A DNA stretch of 64,000 bases from Pseudolysinimonas yzui (GTDB taxonomy: Bacteria > Actinomycetota > Actinomycetes > Actinomycetales > Microbacteriaceae). Shown here piece after piece: positions 1-7,171 of this stretch. The position numbers and the translations under genes were made by a program. Location: assembly GCF_014653215.1 (NCBI RefSeq), contig NZ_BNAI01000006.1:1-64000 (forward strand), read 5' to 3'. A model generated the notes under the pieces. It saw only the letters and a list, made by a program, of their open reading frames with translations, ran no database searches and had not been told where the DNA came from. Each line of letters opens with the position of its first letter. Positions within the stretch are counted from its first letter, which is position 1.

Positions 1-63
1 CCCTGGACGGTGACGGCGGTGATGATCAGACGAGCCTTCGACACTCCTCAGAGCGTGGCCGAG

Positions 64-103
64 GGTTTCCTATGTCTTGAGACATCGGTTTCCTATGTCC
101 TGA
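64..103. mobile_element. Probable IS481-family element terminus (partial)
   Basis: A 13-bp unit, GGTTTCCTATGTC, occurs twice in direct orientation (64-76 and 87-99), each time followed by YTGA. A palindrome, ATGTCT-TG-AGACAT, lies at 72-85. This layout resembles the ends of actinobacterial IS481-family elements as I remember them; the transposase would lie left of the window. The terminus stops about 10 bases before the tRNA-derived repeat at 113, so it may have removed whatever tRNA sequence once lay upstream. The family assignment is from memory and needs a search. Confidence 0.35.
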
Positions 104-112
104 AACCAGACA

Positions 113-129
113 CCACCGGTACCGCCAAG
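113..129 (+). repeat. Left attachment-site repeat (tRNA-Ser 3' end)
   Basis: CCACCGGTACCGCCAAG is identical to 22395-22411 and equals the acceptor end plus CCA of the tRNA-Ser remnant there. The roughly 35 bases that follow also align loosely with the DNA after the right copy, including TGAYCAGG, TTTTTC and CTAGCG blocks. The left copy therefore seems to be an older, diverged duplicate of the tRNA end plus its terminator. No tRNA body lies upstream in the window. Confidence 0.6.
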
Positions 130-209
130 TAATACCGCTACTGACCAGGTCTTTTTCCTGAACTAGCGTTCGCTGCCGCGGCGCGGGGTCCACACGACGA
201 TGTGGGCTC

Positions 210-227
210 CGTGCCCTGGCCGTGCCC
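210..227 (+). promoter_or_regulatory. Putative integrase arm-type site, left
   Basis: CGTGCCCTGGCCGTGCCC recurs with a single mismatch at 22225-22242 in the same orientation, just inside the opposite end of the element. Each unit contains two CGTGCCC copies 11 bases apart. Tyrosine integrases of this type bind short repeated arm sites flanking the core, and the position between the repeat at 113 and the integrase gene fits that role. Binding itself is inferred. Confidence 0.45.
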
Positions 228-302
228 CGGGCGGTTTCAAAAGCGACCACCTGACGCGGCAGTTCGTCGTAGATTGATCTCGGTTAGTACCAGCAAGCCG
301 AC

Positions 303-1439
303 ATGATCCCCGACGAACTCGGGAGAACAGGTTGCTGGTACATGACTAGACGCAGTCACTTCGGAGCTGTGCGGCGGCTCCCCTCTGGCAAATGGCAGGC
401 CCGCTACTTCGATGCTTCCGGCAGACGCCACACCGCAGGGACCTTCGGTAGTGAACATGACGCCCGCCGCGAGCTCGCCCGCGTCGAGGTAGGGATTGAT
501 CGCGGCGACTGGATCGACCCCGAAGCCGGCAACGTCAACTTCGAGAAGTTCGTCGCCGACTACCTCGAGACGCGCTCCGCCAATCTCCAGCCGACGACGA
601 TGAGCGGCTATCGCTCCTCGCTCAAGCACCTGCTGCCGACGTTCGGTCAGGTCCGCATCAAGAACATCACCCCGCTCCTCGTTGAGAAGTGGTGGGCTCA
701 GATGACGAAAAGCGCGGCCGGTCCCCAGGTGCGACGCGCCGCCTACGTGTTGCTGTCGGGCTCGATGCGGGCGGCGGTGCGGTGGGGGATGATTCTCAAC
801 TCGCCGTGCAAGATCGAAGGGGCGTTTAAGGACGGCTCCCGTCCTCGCCCGCATCTGTCGGCCGAGCAGTACGCCGTCATCGTCGGGTCGATGCCCGAGC
901 ACTACCGGGTGATTTTCTGGACGATGCTCGGTGCTCACCTCCGGCTCGGCGAACTCGTTGGTCTCAACGCGGGGGACTTCGACCCCAAGGTGGGGACCAT
1001 CACGGTTGAACGTCAGGCCACCCCCGGCGACGGAGGAGTCGAGCTGCGTGCTACTAAGACGGGTACGAGCCGTACTGTCGAGGTCCTCGAGCCGGCGCTC
1101 GGGATGCTGCGTGCCTACGTCGCCGCCCGTCCCGCGCACCCGAAGGCGCCGCTCTTCATCGGCGGGCTCGGCACGCGCATCTCGAGAAGCGTGCTCCGTG
1201 CGGTCTGGAACAGAGCTCGAGTCGTCGCGGGCCTCGACTGGGCTCATATGCACGACGTCCGGCACACCGGCCTCACCCTCGTTGCTGCCTTTGCGAGCGT
1301 GGCCGAGACGATGGCCCGCGGCGGTCACTCCAGCTCGGCCGCGGCGATGCGGTACCAGCACGCGGCACGGAGCCGCGACTCGGTGGTCGCGAAGGCGGCC
1401 GGCGCCGAACTCGCCTCGCTCGTCGGGGTCGGTACGTGA
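303..1439 (+). CDS. Tyrosine-type site-specific integrase
   Basis: A phage-type tyrosine recombinase that would integrate and excise the element at tRNA-Ser. An N-terminal arm-binding region (about residues 15-60) and a SAM-like core-binding domain (about 75-165) precede the catalytic domain. The catalytic residues are all recognisable: Arg214 in HLRLGE, Lys252 in TKTGTSR, His317 and Arg320 in HDVRH, His342 in GGHSS and Tyr351 in MRYQH. The length of 378 is normal. An ATG at 342 (MTRRSHF) is a likely alternative start because GGGAGAA precedes it. The stop overlaps the ATG of the Rep gene by one base, so the two are probably co-translated. Confidence 0.9.
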   Translation: MIPDELGRTGCWYMTRRSHFGAVRRLPSGKWQARYFDASGRRHTAGTFGSEHDARRELARVEVGIDRGDWIDPEAGNVNFEKFVADYLETRSANLQPTTMSGYRSSLKHLLPTFGQVRIKNITPLLVEKWWAQMTKSAAGPQVRRAAYVLLSGSMRAAVRWGMILNSPCKIEGAFKDGSRPRPHLSAEQYAVIVGSMPEHYRVIFWTMLGAHLRLGELVGLNAGDFDPKVGTITVERQATPGDGGVELRATKTGTSRTVEVLEPALGMLRAYVAARPAHPKAPLFIGGLGTRISRSVLRAVWNRARVVAGLDWAHMHDVRHTGLTLVAAFASVAETMARGGHSSSAAAMRYQHAARSRDSVVAKAAGAELASLVGVGT

Positions 1440-2281
1440 TGGCCACGCATCGCAGACCGCTCCTTGCCTTGAGTAAGAGACCTTCTTCCCCCTTGTTCGG
1501 GCGTGACCTGACGAAGTTGAAGGATCTCGACATCTTTATGTTCGAACACAGCACGATCAACGCAATGAAGTACTGCACCTGGCGGTTCCCCTGCCGCCGC
1601 GCGATCTGCCCCTTCTGCGCGTCGCGCAAGGCTCGCCGGCAGTTTCGCGAGCTTGGGGAACTTGTGGACCTCGACGTGCCCGCCCTCATGTGCAGACTTT
1701 CTGTTCAGTCGTCTGACGACCTCGACCGTGCCTGGACCGACCTGGCTGCTGCGCGGAACGCCTTCGGCGTGCGTACGTGGCTGAGTTCGGTATCGAATCG
1801 TTGGTGGAGAAACACTGAACTCACTCTGAGCGTGCAGGGCATGTGGAACTTCCACGACGCCCTCATCGTGTTCGGCGACGACGGGGCGCTCTCCGTCGTC
1901 GAGAAGAGCATCGCCAGCAGATGGGCCGAGGCGGCGGACCACGGCTTCCTCAGAGTGCCGGGCAGCAAGAACGAGAAACTTGATCACCCCGTGATCGGCG
2001 GTCGTGGTGTCCAAGACGTGTCGCGTGTGCGCCTGCCCGAAGGAGCGCGCCGCTACTCGACTAAGGGTCTGATGAAGAGCGGAGAACTGGGGAAGGGACG
2101 CACTCCCGGGGACGTGCTCTGGGAGTTCTATCACGGCGACGCCGATGCCGCGGAAGCGTGGAGTGAACTCGAGTCCTTCGTCGATCGCCATCCTCGTGCT
2201 CTCATCTGGTCGCAACGGGGCAAGGGGCTGCAGCAGGCGACGAAGGAGAAGTTGCGTGCCGATTACGCGCTCACTGCCTAG
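1439..2281 (+). CDS. Rolling-circle Rep-like replication initiator, variant HUH motif
   Basis: This resembles Rep proteins of rolling-circle plasmids and actinomycete integrative elements. Four cysteines (about 46, 52, 57, 60 in YCTWRFPC and CPFC) suggest a zinc-binding N-terminus. WNFHDALIV at about 136-144 sits where relatives have W-N-x-H-U-H, so His139 is kept but the second metal-binding His is Ala141. A Tyr-x-x-Lys (YSTK, Tyr206) matches the nicking-tyrosine motif, and RTPGDVL, DAAEAWSE and ALIWSQ match the conserved C-terminus. Catalytic competence is doubtful given the lost His. The family assignment rests on motif order recalled from known Reps. A GTG at 1436 would add one residue. 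Confidence 0.6.
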   Translation: MATHRRPLLALSKRPSSPLFGRDLTKLKDLDIFMFEHSTINAMKYCTWRFPCRRAICPFCASRKARRQFRELGELVDLDVPALMCRLSVQSSDDLDRAWTDLAAARNAFGVRTWLSSVSNRWWRNTELTLSVQGMWNFHDALIVFGDDGALSVVEKSIASRWAEAADHGFLRVPGSKNEKLDHPVIGGRGVQDVSRVRLPEGARRYSTKGLMKSGELGKGRTPGDVLWEFYHGDADAAEAWSELESFVDRHPRALIWSQRGKGLQQATKEKLRADYALTA

Positions 2282-2688
2282 CACCCGATCAACCCGGGCG
2301 ACCGCCCTGGTTCAAGAACAGGAGCACTACCTAACGAACGACTACACGATCCTTGTGGACTCGTGCAGGGCTTGTCGCGGAGGCCGCAGATACTCGCGCG
2401 CAGTGGCAGGCCACCTGGGCTCCCCAGTGTCGAAGCGCAGTCGCCGGGCGTTGGCTAGGCGTACTCGTGCTCGATCCCGTTGCCCGGTGCGAGGAGACGA
2501 TTGTGTACTCGCACCCGGCAGCACGGCGGCCGCTGAGCGGACCAGCGCGCAAAATCGAGAACTTGATGTCAAGTCGACTTTACGTTCTGGTAGTAAGTGG
2601 CTTTACATTTTGTAAGTTGCCTTCGCGTCGGATGACACCGGGTGCACGGATTCGATGGCACCCGGTGGTCCTTTGGAGGCAGCTCCAT
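2282..2688. other. Gene-free stretch after Rep, candidate replication origin
   Basis: I find no convincing gene in these 407 bases. Its right part is AT-richer than its surroundings and holds inverted repeats: ACTTGA-TG-TCAAGT at 2561-2574 and TTAC-ATTTT-GTAA at 2603-2615, with a related CTTTAC/AGTAAG pair between them. A position directly downstream of a rep gene is usual for the double-strand origin of rolling-circle elements, so this is a candidate nick/origin region. No experimentally known nick sequence is recognised. Confidence 0.3.
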
Positions 2689-3216
2689 TCAGGACGTGAA
2701 GATCGCCGTGTCGTGTGCGAAGTCGATTCCGACTTCAAGCACGAGATCCTCTGGGTCAGAGACCCCGAATGCGAGCGGGAACGTCACCTCGCGGCCGGGT
2801 AGCAGCGTGGTGGTCGGACCTCCGCTGACGCCTTGGTCGATGTCGAAGACCTGCTCCGACTCGGTGTTCCCCGACTGCATGGATGCCGTGAACGCCGGCT
2901 CGTAGTTCTCGTCGCTTCCGTTGACGATCGTCACAGTGAACACGACGTACGCGGCCGCCTCCGGCGCATAGGCGCTTGCCGAGGGCTGGTAGCCCGCGGG
3001 TGCGCTGACCGTAATGGCCAGCCCGTCGCTCCATTCGAAGGAGTCACCGAACACCGGGTTGCCTGCTTCGGGCGGCGCCTCGGTTGTCTCCGCCGGTCGG
3101 TTGGTTCCGGTGGGTGTGTTGGTCGATGGTGAGCCGCTGACACATCCCGTCAGCATCACTGAGACGAGAACGAGGGCTGCGGCCGAGGCCATTCGAGCTG
3201 GTGCGATGCGCATCAT
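2689..3216 (-). CDS. Putative lipoprotein, DUF4352-like
   Basis: The 176-residue protein starts at the ATG at 3216, chosen because GGAGGAAGTC lies directly before it; an ATG at 3213 is also possible. A signal peptide ends in the lipobox LTGC, followed by a Ser/Thr/Pro-rich linker typical of surface lipoproteins. The remainder (EWSDGLAITVSAP, then FTVTIVNGSDE) resembles DUF4352-type immunoglobulin-like domains found in secreted actinobacterial lipoproteins. It would sit on the outer face of the membrane. Its role in the element is unknown; lipoproteins of this kind in mobile elements sometimes act in surface exclusion, but nothing here shows that. It is read towards the Rep gene. Confidence 0.7.
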   Translation of the reverse strand: MMRIAPARMASAAALVLVSVMLTGCVSGSPSTNTPTGTNRPAETTEAPPEAGNPVFGDSFEWSDGLAITVSAPAGYQPSASAYAPEAAAYVVFTVTIVNGSDENYEPAFTASMQSGNTESEQVFDIDQGVSGGPTTTLLPGREVTFPLAFGVSDPEDLVLEVGIDFAHDTAIFTS

Positions 3217-3300
3217 GACTTCCTCCAAAGGTCGGGTGACTTCAGATAATGGCACATTTGTGCACTGTGCCGAGGGAGCGCCTTCGATGGGATCGTAGGC

Positions 3301-3582
3301 GTGCAACTTCCTCGACAACCGACGGACCCCGACATGGGTCTGTTGGCCGCGAGGCTGAAGGCTTTGCGCGAAGACCGCGGCCTCACCTACGAAGAGCTCG
3401 CCGAGGCGACGGGTCTCAGTCGGCGCGGCGTGATTTCGCTTGAACGCGGCGAGCGCAGCGGCAACGTCAGATCCTGGTTCCGGGTCGCCCGGGCCCTTGG
3501 GATCTCGATGGCCGACCTGATGTCGTCGCTGGACTCCGACCCTCCGCCGAGGTCACTCAGAAAAAATATTCCTGAAAGCTAG
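3301..3582 (+). CDS. XRE-family transcriptional regulator
   Basis: A 93-residue helix-turn-helix protein. The HTH_3 domain runs from LAARLKALREDRGLTYEELA through ATGLSRRGVISLERGER and fills most of the protein. It starts with GTG at 3301; an ATG at 3334 (MGLLAARLK) would give a shorter protein holding the whole domain. It is divergent from the lipoprotein gene and lies 47 bases upstream of the ImmA gene, the usual position for a repressor controlled by an ImmA/IrrE protease. Family knowledge suggests it keeps the element's excision or transfer genes silent until cleaved; the pairing here is inferred from position. Confidence 0.8.
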   Translation: MQLPRQPTDPDMGLLAARLKALREDRGLTYEELAEATGLSRRGVISLERGERSGNVRSWFRVARALGISMADLMSSLDSDPPPRSLRKNIPES

Positions 3583-3586
3583 GAAT
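3568..3586. promoter_or_regulatory. Small inverted repeat before the ImmA gene
   Basis: ATTCCT-N7-AGGAAT overlaps the end of the XRE gene and lies about 45 bases before the ImmA start, within a short AT-rich patch. It could be an operator for either XRE protein. It is not a convincing terminator because it lacks a following T-run. Confidence 0.3.
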
Positions 3587-3629
3587 TTCCCGCAGTTCGG
3601 GGTAGGGTCGTCGGTGAGACGAGGTACCA

Positions 3630-4700
3630 GTGTTCGTAGACCCCCGGATGATCACTCTGGCCCGCGAGGCGCAGGGCTGGAATCAGACGCATCTCGCCGG
3701 TCTGCTCGACGTCACTCAGGGCTACCTGTCCAAGATCGAATCGGGCAACGCCGAGGTCAGCGACGAACTCCTCGCCAAGCTCGCCCAGCACCTCGAGACT
3801 CCAGCGGCGCTCTTTTCCTACGTGGGCTCGGCCTCCACGATCGAGGTGACTTGCCTGCACCACCGCCGTCGCGCGAGCACGATGTCCGCACCGACGAAGA
3901 AGCGGATCGAAGCGCTCGCTCGGCTCACGCGCATCTCGGTCGAGGAGCTCATGAAGACTGTGCGGATCACGACAGACAAGTCGATCCCTCGGCGTGGCGA
4001 TGTCGACCTCACGCCCGCGGACTTCGCCCGCGTCGTGCGGGAGTACTTCGCGATCCCGGATGGCCCCATCGAAAACCTGCTGAGCTACGTCGAACGCGCT
4101 GGGGTCCTGGTGGTTCACCGGCCGCTCGGGACGGCGTCTCAGGATGCAGTGAGCACGTGGCCGGATGGCGGCGCCCCGATGATGATCGTGAACACCGGCC
4201 TCTCGCCTGACCGCGAGCGGTTCACCGTCGCCCACGAACTCGGCCACCTCGTTATGCACGGTGCCCCAGGGGACGATCAGGAGACCGAGGCCAACGACTT
4301 CGCCAGCGAGCTCCTCGCGCCCGCCGAGCAGATCCGTGAGGATCTGGTAGGCCTAGACCGTCGCGACATGGGGCGGCTGATGCGCCTCAAGACGAAGTGG
4401 GGAATGTCCATCGCCGCACTCGTCCGGCGCGCGTGGTCGATCGACGAACTCAGCGACGAGGACTACAAGAGCTATCAGATCCAGCTGACGAAGCTCGGGT
4501 GGCGGCAGGCAGAGCCGGGTCACGTGCCCGCCGAAGATGCCACACTCGTCCGCCGCGTCATCGAGGCACGTCGTCAGCACGAGTCTCTTGATGACGACGC
4601 ACTCGCGGCGATCGCGCTCATGAAGCCCGAGCAGTTCCGAAATGTGTTCCTTCCCGCCGACGAGGCGGGCCCGAAGACGGAGGTCACCATCAGTGCCTGA
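3630..4700 (+). CDS. XRE / ImmA-IrrE family zinc metallopeptidase
   Basis: A 356-residue fusion of an N-terminal XRE helix-turn-helix (about 5-60, REAQGWNQTHLAGLL then VTQGYLSKIESG) with a C-terminal ImmA/IrrE peptidase domain. The zinc motif HELGH lies at 202-206, and the third ligand is probably Glu220 in the TEANDFASELLAP helix typical of the family. ImmA proteins cleave XRE-type repressors after DNA damage or another signal and so trigger mobile-element induction. The likely target is the XRE protein at 3301-3582. The start is GTG at 3630. Its TGA overlaps the GTG of the next gene, so the two are translationally coupled. Confidence 0.88.
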   Translation: MFVDPRMITLAREAQGWNQTHLAGLLDVTQGYLSKIESGNAEVSDELLAKLAQHLETPAALFSYVGSASTIEVTCLHHRRRASTMSAPTKKRIEALARLTRISVEELMKTVRITTDKSIPRRGDVDLTPADFARVVREYFAIPDGPIENLLSYVERAGVLVVHRPLGTASQDAVSTWPDGGAPMMIVNTGLSPDRERFTVAHELGHLVMHGAPGDDQETEANDFASELLAPAEQIREDLVGLDRRDMGRLMRLKTKWGMSIAALVRRAWSIDELSDEDYKSYQIQLTKLGWRQAEPGHVPAEDATLVRRVIEARRQHESLDDDALAAIALMKPEQFRNVFLPADEAGPKTEVTISA

Positions 4701-5775
4701 GCCGCTTGCCCCACTGAAGACTCCCGTCCCAAGCGCACTGCGCCCGCTCGCGATCCAAGCGAGCGTCGAGAACCTCGACCTTGCGGTCGGTCTTCATCTC
4801 GAGTTTGGATTCGACATCGTGCTCACGGCTTCGTCGGACCCGCGCCGCAACCCGTACGCCACACTCGAGGCGGCCAGCCGCACCTTCTACGAGCGCACTG
4901 GCTCGTACGCGCAACTCGATGCGAACCGCTACGCCGGCCCGAACCGCAAGATGGGCGCCTCGGATCTCCGGGTCGACTGGGCTCAGAAGCAGATTCAGCT
5001 GGGTGCTCCGCTGATCCTCACCGACGCCGGCTACATCGACGGTGACATCGCCCAGGTGCGCGAGGCCATCGCGAGCGCAGAAGAGCTGCAGAGCATCCTC
5101 GACAAGCCAGTGCTGGCGACGCTCGCCGTGGCAGCGCCGATGCTCCGCAACTTCCGTACCGAACTCGTCGACCTGGTCGGCAACAGCACTGTGTCGATTG
5201 GGCTCGCTCTTGGACACGCCGCCGACCCCCTGTCGTCGATTCAGGTCGTCGGAGCGCTCATCGAGCTGCTCTCGCTGGGCAAGGTTCACCCGCGTCGTAT
5301 CGACCTGTCGGGAATCGGCGCGCTTGCTTTCGGGGCTCCCGGCGTCTCGATCGGGACCACGGCTACTCTGCGGCACGTCTACCCCGCGAAGAAGGGCGGT
5401 GGCAATACTTCGCAGTGGTGGTCCACCCTCGTTCCCGGCACGATGAGCTGGCGCACCCACGACAAGGTCATGGACGCCGCGTCGACTTTCACTGACCACC
5501 ATTTTTGGCAGTGTGGGTGCGACTACTGCTTCGGCCGCGCCATCAGCATCGCGATCCAGTCGGAAGCCGCGGCAGTCCTCCACAACTTCGCGACCATCAA
5601 GTCCCTCGCGGAGCGGGTCCTGTCCAGCCCGGATTCGCGCCTTTCCTGGTTCGAGATGTGCCAGCACGCCCAGACCTATGCGTATGAGGTCATGTCCGAG
5701 AGCGGGCCCGGGTGGGAGCCGCAGGACTACCTGGGCGCCTGGCTCAGCAACAAGCCAGTGCGGGTGCCGAACTAG
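4693..5775 (+). CDS. TGT-like (queuine/archaeosine tRNA-ribosyltransferase-like) protein of unknown role
   Basis: The 360-residue protein starts at a GTG (4693) that overlaps the ImmA stop. The sequence CGCDYC (Cys274, Cys276, Cys279) followed by LHNF (His297) recalls the CxCxxC...H zinc site and adjacent IHN helix of tRNA-guanine transglycosylases and the related DNA-modifying DpdA proteins. ILTDAGYID (Asp111) could correspond to the DSGG-type active-site loop and RIDLSG (Asp204) to a second Asp region, but both are divergent. It might exchange a base in tRNA or DNA, or be a sensor derived from that fold. I do not know this ImmA-TGT pairing as a characterised system. Confidence 0.5.
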   Translation: MPEPLAPLKTPVPSALRPLAIQASVENLDLAVGLHLEFGFDIVLTASSDPRRNPYATLEAASRTFYERTGSYAQLDANRYAGPNRKMGASDLRVDWAQKQIQLGAPLILTDAGYIDGDIAQVREAIASAEELQSILDKPVLATLAVAAPMLRNFRTELVDLVGNSTVSIGLALGHAADPLSSIQVVGALIELLSLGKVHPRRIDLSGIGALAFGAPGVSIGTTATLRHVYPAKKGGGNTSQWWSTLVPGTMSWRTHDKVMDAASTFTDHHFWQCGCDYCFGRAISIAIQSEAAAVLHNFATIKSLAERVLSSPDSRLSWFEMCQHAQTYAYEVMSESGPGWEPQDYLGAWLSNKPVRVPN

Positions 5776-6272
5776 GCGCGGGCAAGATCCCGGAGCTGGT
5801 CCTCGCGCGTCTCGCGCCACCAGGCTTCGAGCACGTATCCCTCGGGGACGCCCTCCGCTACGACCACCCTCTCCACCGAGCCGTCGTCGATTGCGGCCAC
5901 AACGCCGATCCCGCGGACGTCAAGCTCGGCCACATCAAAGAAGTGCGGCTGGTAGGACGGCGGGAGCAGGACGAAGGTATGACCGTAGGCGCGAAGTTGA
6001 AGTAGTTCTTTCAGGGCTCGCGCCGGCGGCGAGACACTAACCAGCGCGATCTCGAGTGTCGGTCGAGTTCCCTCACAGGTGCCCTCGAGCTGCGACTTCT
6101 CAAGAACCGGGAACACGAGGGAACCCGAAAGGCGAGTGAGCGGTAGTACGACCGGCTGGCTGAGCACGCCTTCTACGGCGGCCGAAACCCACGAATTCGG
6201 GTCAACGTCGCGCCAGTGCTGGCGCACGTATCGCGGCGTTTCGGCCCGCGACAGAGTCGGCTTCGCCCTCAT
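5772..6272 (-). CDS. Hypothetical protein
   Basis: A 166-residue protein read convergently to the TGT-like gene, with the two stop codons overlapping at 5772-5775. It has no signal peptide or transmembrane segment and no motif I recognise. The middle (LKELLQLRAYGHTFVLLPP) and the hydrophobic GIGVVAAIDDG strand suggest a small alpha/beta domain. The tight tail-to-tail packing supports it as a real gene, but composition-driven reading frames on the opposite strand compete here. Confidence 0.5.
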   Translation of the reverse strand: MRAKPTLSRAETPRYVRQHWRDVDPNSWVSAAVEGVLSQPVVLPLTRLSGSLVFPVLEKSQLEGTCEGTRPTLEIALVSVSPPARALKELLQLRAYGHTFVLLPPSYQPHFFDVAELDVRGIGVVAAIDDGSVERVVVAEGVPEGYVLEAWWRETREDQLRDLARA

Positions 6273-6592
6273 CGTTCGTGCTCCCCAGGTCCCCGGTCCG
6301 TTCCGCCGGTTGGTCCGAACTCTAGTGGCGACGACCGGGGCTAGTCGAAGCGGCTAGCACCCGGGCGCGTCGGATGCCACGCTGGATAAGGCCACGGAAC
6401 GACGATGGTGTCGCGCTGGTGTTCGTTGCTGACTCCGCAGCACATCCACCCAACCGTCCGAAAACGATCGTTTCAGACATGGAGGTTGCAGCTGATGGCT
6501 GCTGACGGTGGCATTTGATAAAGTTCTATCGATTGATTATGTCAGTTTCAACCTGTCTGAACCTGCGGTACAAAACGAGAAGTGAGGGCCTC
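6273..6592. other. Gene-free stretch before the serine recombinase; possible res/crossover region
   Basis: I see no gene in these 320 bases. It holds a 12-bp perfect palindrome, AAACGATCGTTT (6462-6473), and an AT-rich segment (6515-6545) containing short TGTCAG/CTGTCTGA repeats. Serine resolvases usually bind 28-30 bp imperfect palindromes immediately upstream of their own gene, so this is where such a site would lie. No complete res consensus is recognised. Confidence 0.3.
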
Positions 6593-7171
6593 ATGCTCAT
6601 CGGATACGCGCGAGTTTCAACCTCCGAGCAGAACATCGATCTACAACTTGACGCCCTGCAAGCAGCCGGCTGTAAGAAGATCTTCCAGGACATCGGCATC
6701 AGCGGATCGACGAGTTCACGGCCTGGCCTTGATGCAGCACTCGACCACGCTCGCGACGGTGACGAACTCGTCGTCTGGCGTCTGGACCGCGTCGGACGCT
6801 CAACGAAGAACGTCCTCGGGCTAGTTGACGATCTCAGTTCCCGCGAGGTCGGCTTCCGATCGCTTACCGAAGACATCAGCACATCGGGTCCGACGGGCAA
6901 GTTGCTGCTGACTCTGATCGCGGCGCTCGCCGAGATGGAGCGCGCGGTGCTCGTCGAGCGCACTCATGCAGGACTGGCGGCCGCCCGTGCTCGCGGGCGA
7001 GTCGGTGGTCGAAAGAGGTCACTCTCTCCGAAGCAAGACCGGGCTATTCGGACTATTTACGACGCTCGTCAAACTCCGATTGCGGAGATCGCCGCGGCAT
7101 TCAAGGTGTCCCAGCCGACGGTCTGGCGCTCACTGAGTCGGACGCGCCCGGAGATCGAAGCCCTCGCTTGA
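6593..7171 (+). CDS. Serine recombinase, resolvase/invertase family
   Basis: A 192-residue small serine recombinase. The start at ATG 6593 is chosen because MLIGYARVST is the canonical N-terminus and GTGAGGG lies upstream. The nucleophile is Ser9 in ARVST, with the conserved arginines in ARVS and WRLDRVGRS. The E-helix (LLTLIAALAEMER) and the C-terminal helix-turn-helix (IAEIAAAFKVSQPTVWRSL) follow in the normal order. It would resolve or invert DNA at a nearby paired site. Its stop overlaps the TTG start of the next gene, so the downstream unknown protein may be co-expressed. Confidence 0.9.
   Translation: MLIGYARVSTSEQNIDLQLDALQAAGCKKIFQDIGISGSTSSRPGLDAALDHARDGDELVVWRLDRVGRSTKNVLGLVDDLSSREVGFRSLTEDISTSGPTGKLLLTLIAALAEMERAVLVERTHAGLAAARARGRVGGRKRSLSPKQDRAIRTIYDARQTPIAEIAAAFKVSQPTVWRSLSRTRPEIEALA

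Noticed and set aside
26-250. A 74-codon minus-strand frame at the left edge
   Set aside because: It spans the IS-like terminus and the tRNA-derived repeat and has no protein-like features.
237-1361. A 374-codon minus-strand frame opposite the integrase
   Set aside because: The plus-strand integrase has a complete catalytic set. The antisense product is compositionally biased and has no motif.
3568-3586. ATTCCT/AGGAAT repeat as a terminator for the XRE gene
   Set aside because: The stem is only 6 bp, AT-rich and without a following T-run, and the ImmA gene follows at once. A regulatory site is more likely.
6273-6592. A defined res site for the serine recombinase
   Set aside because: A 12-bp palindrome and short repeats exist, but I cannot assemble the paired 28-30 bp subsites a resolvase needs, so it is described only as a possible region.
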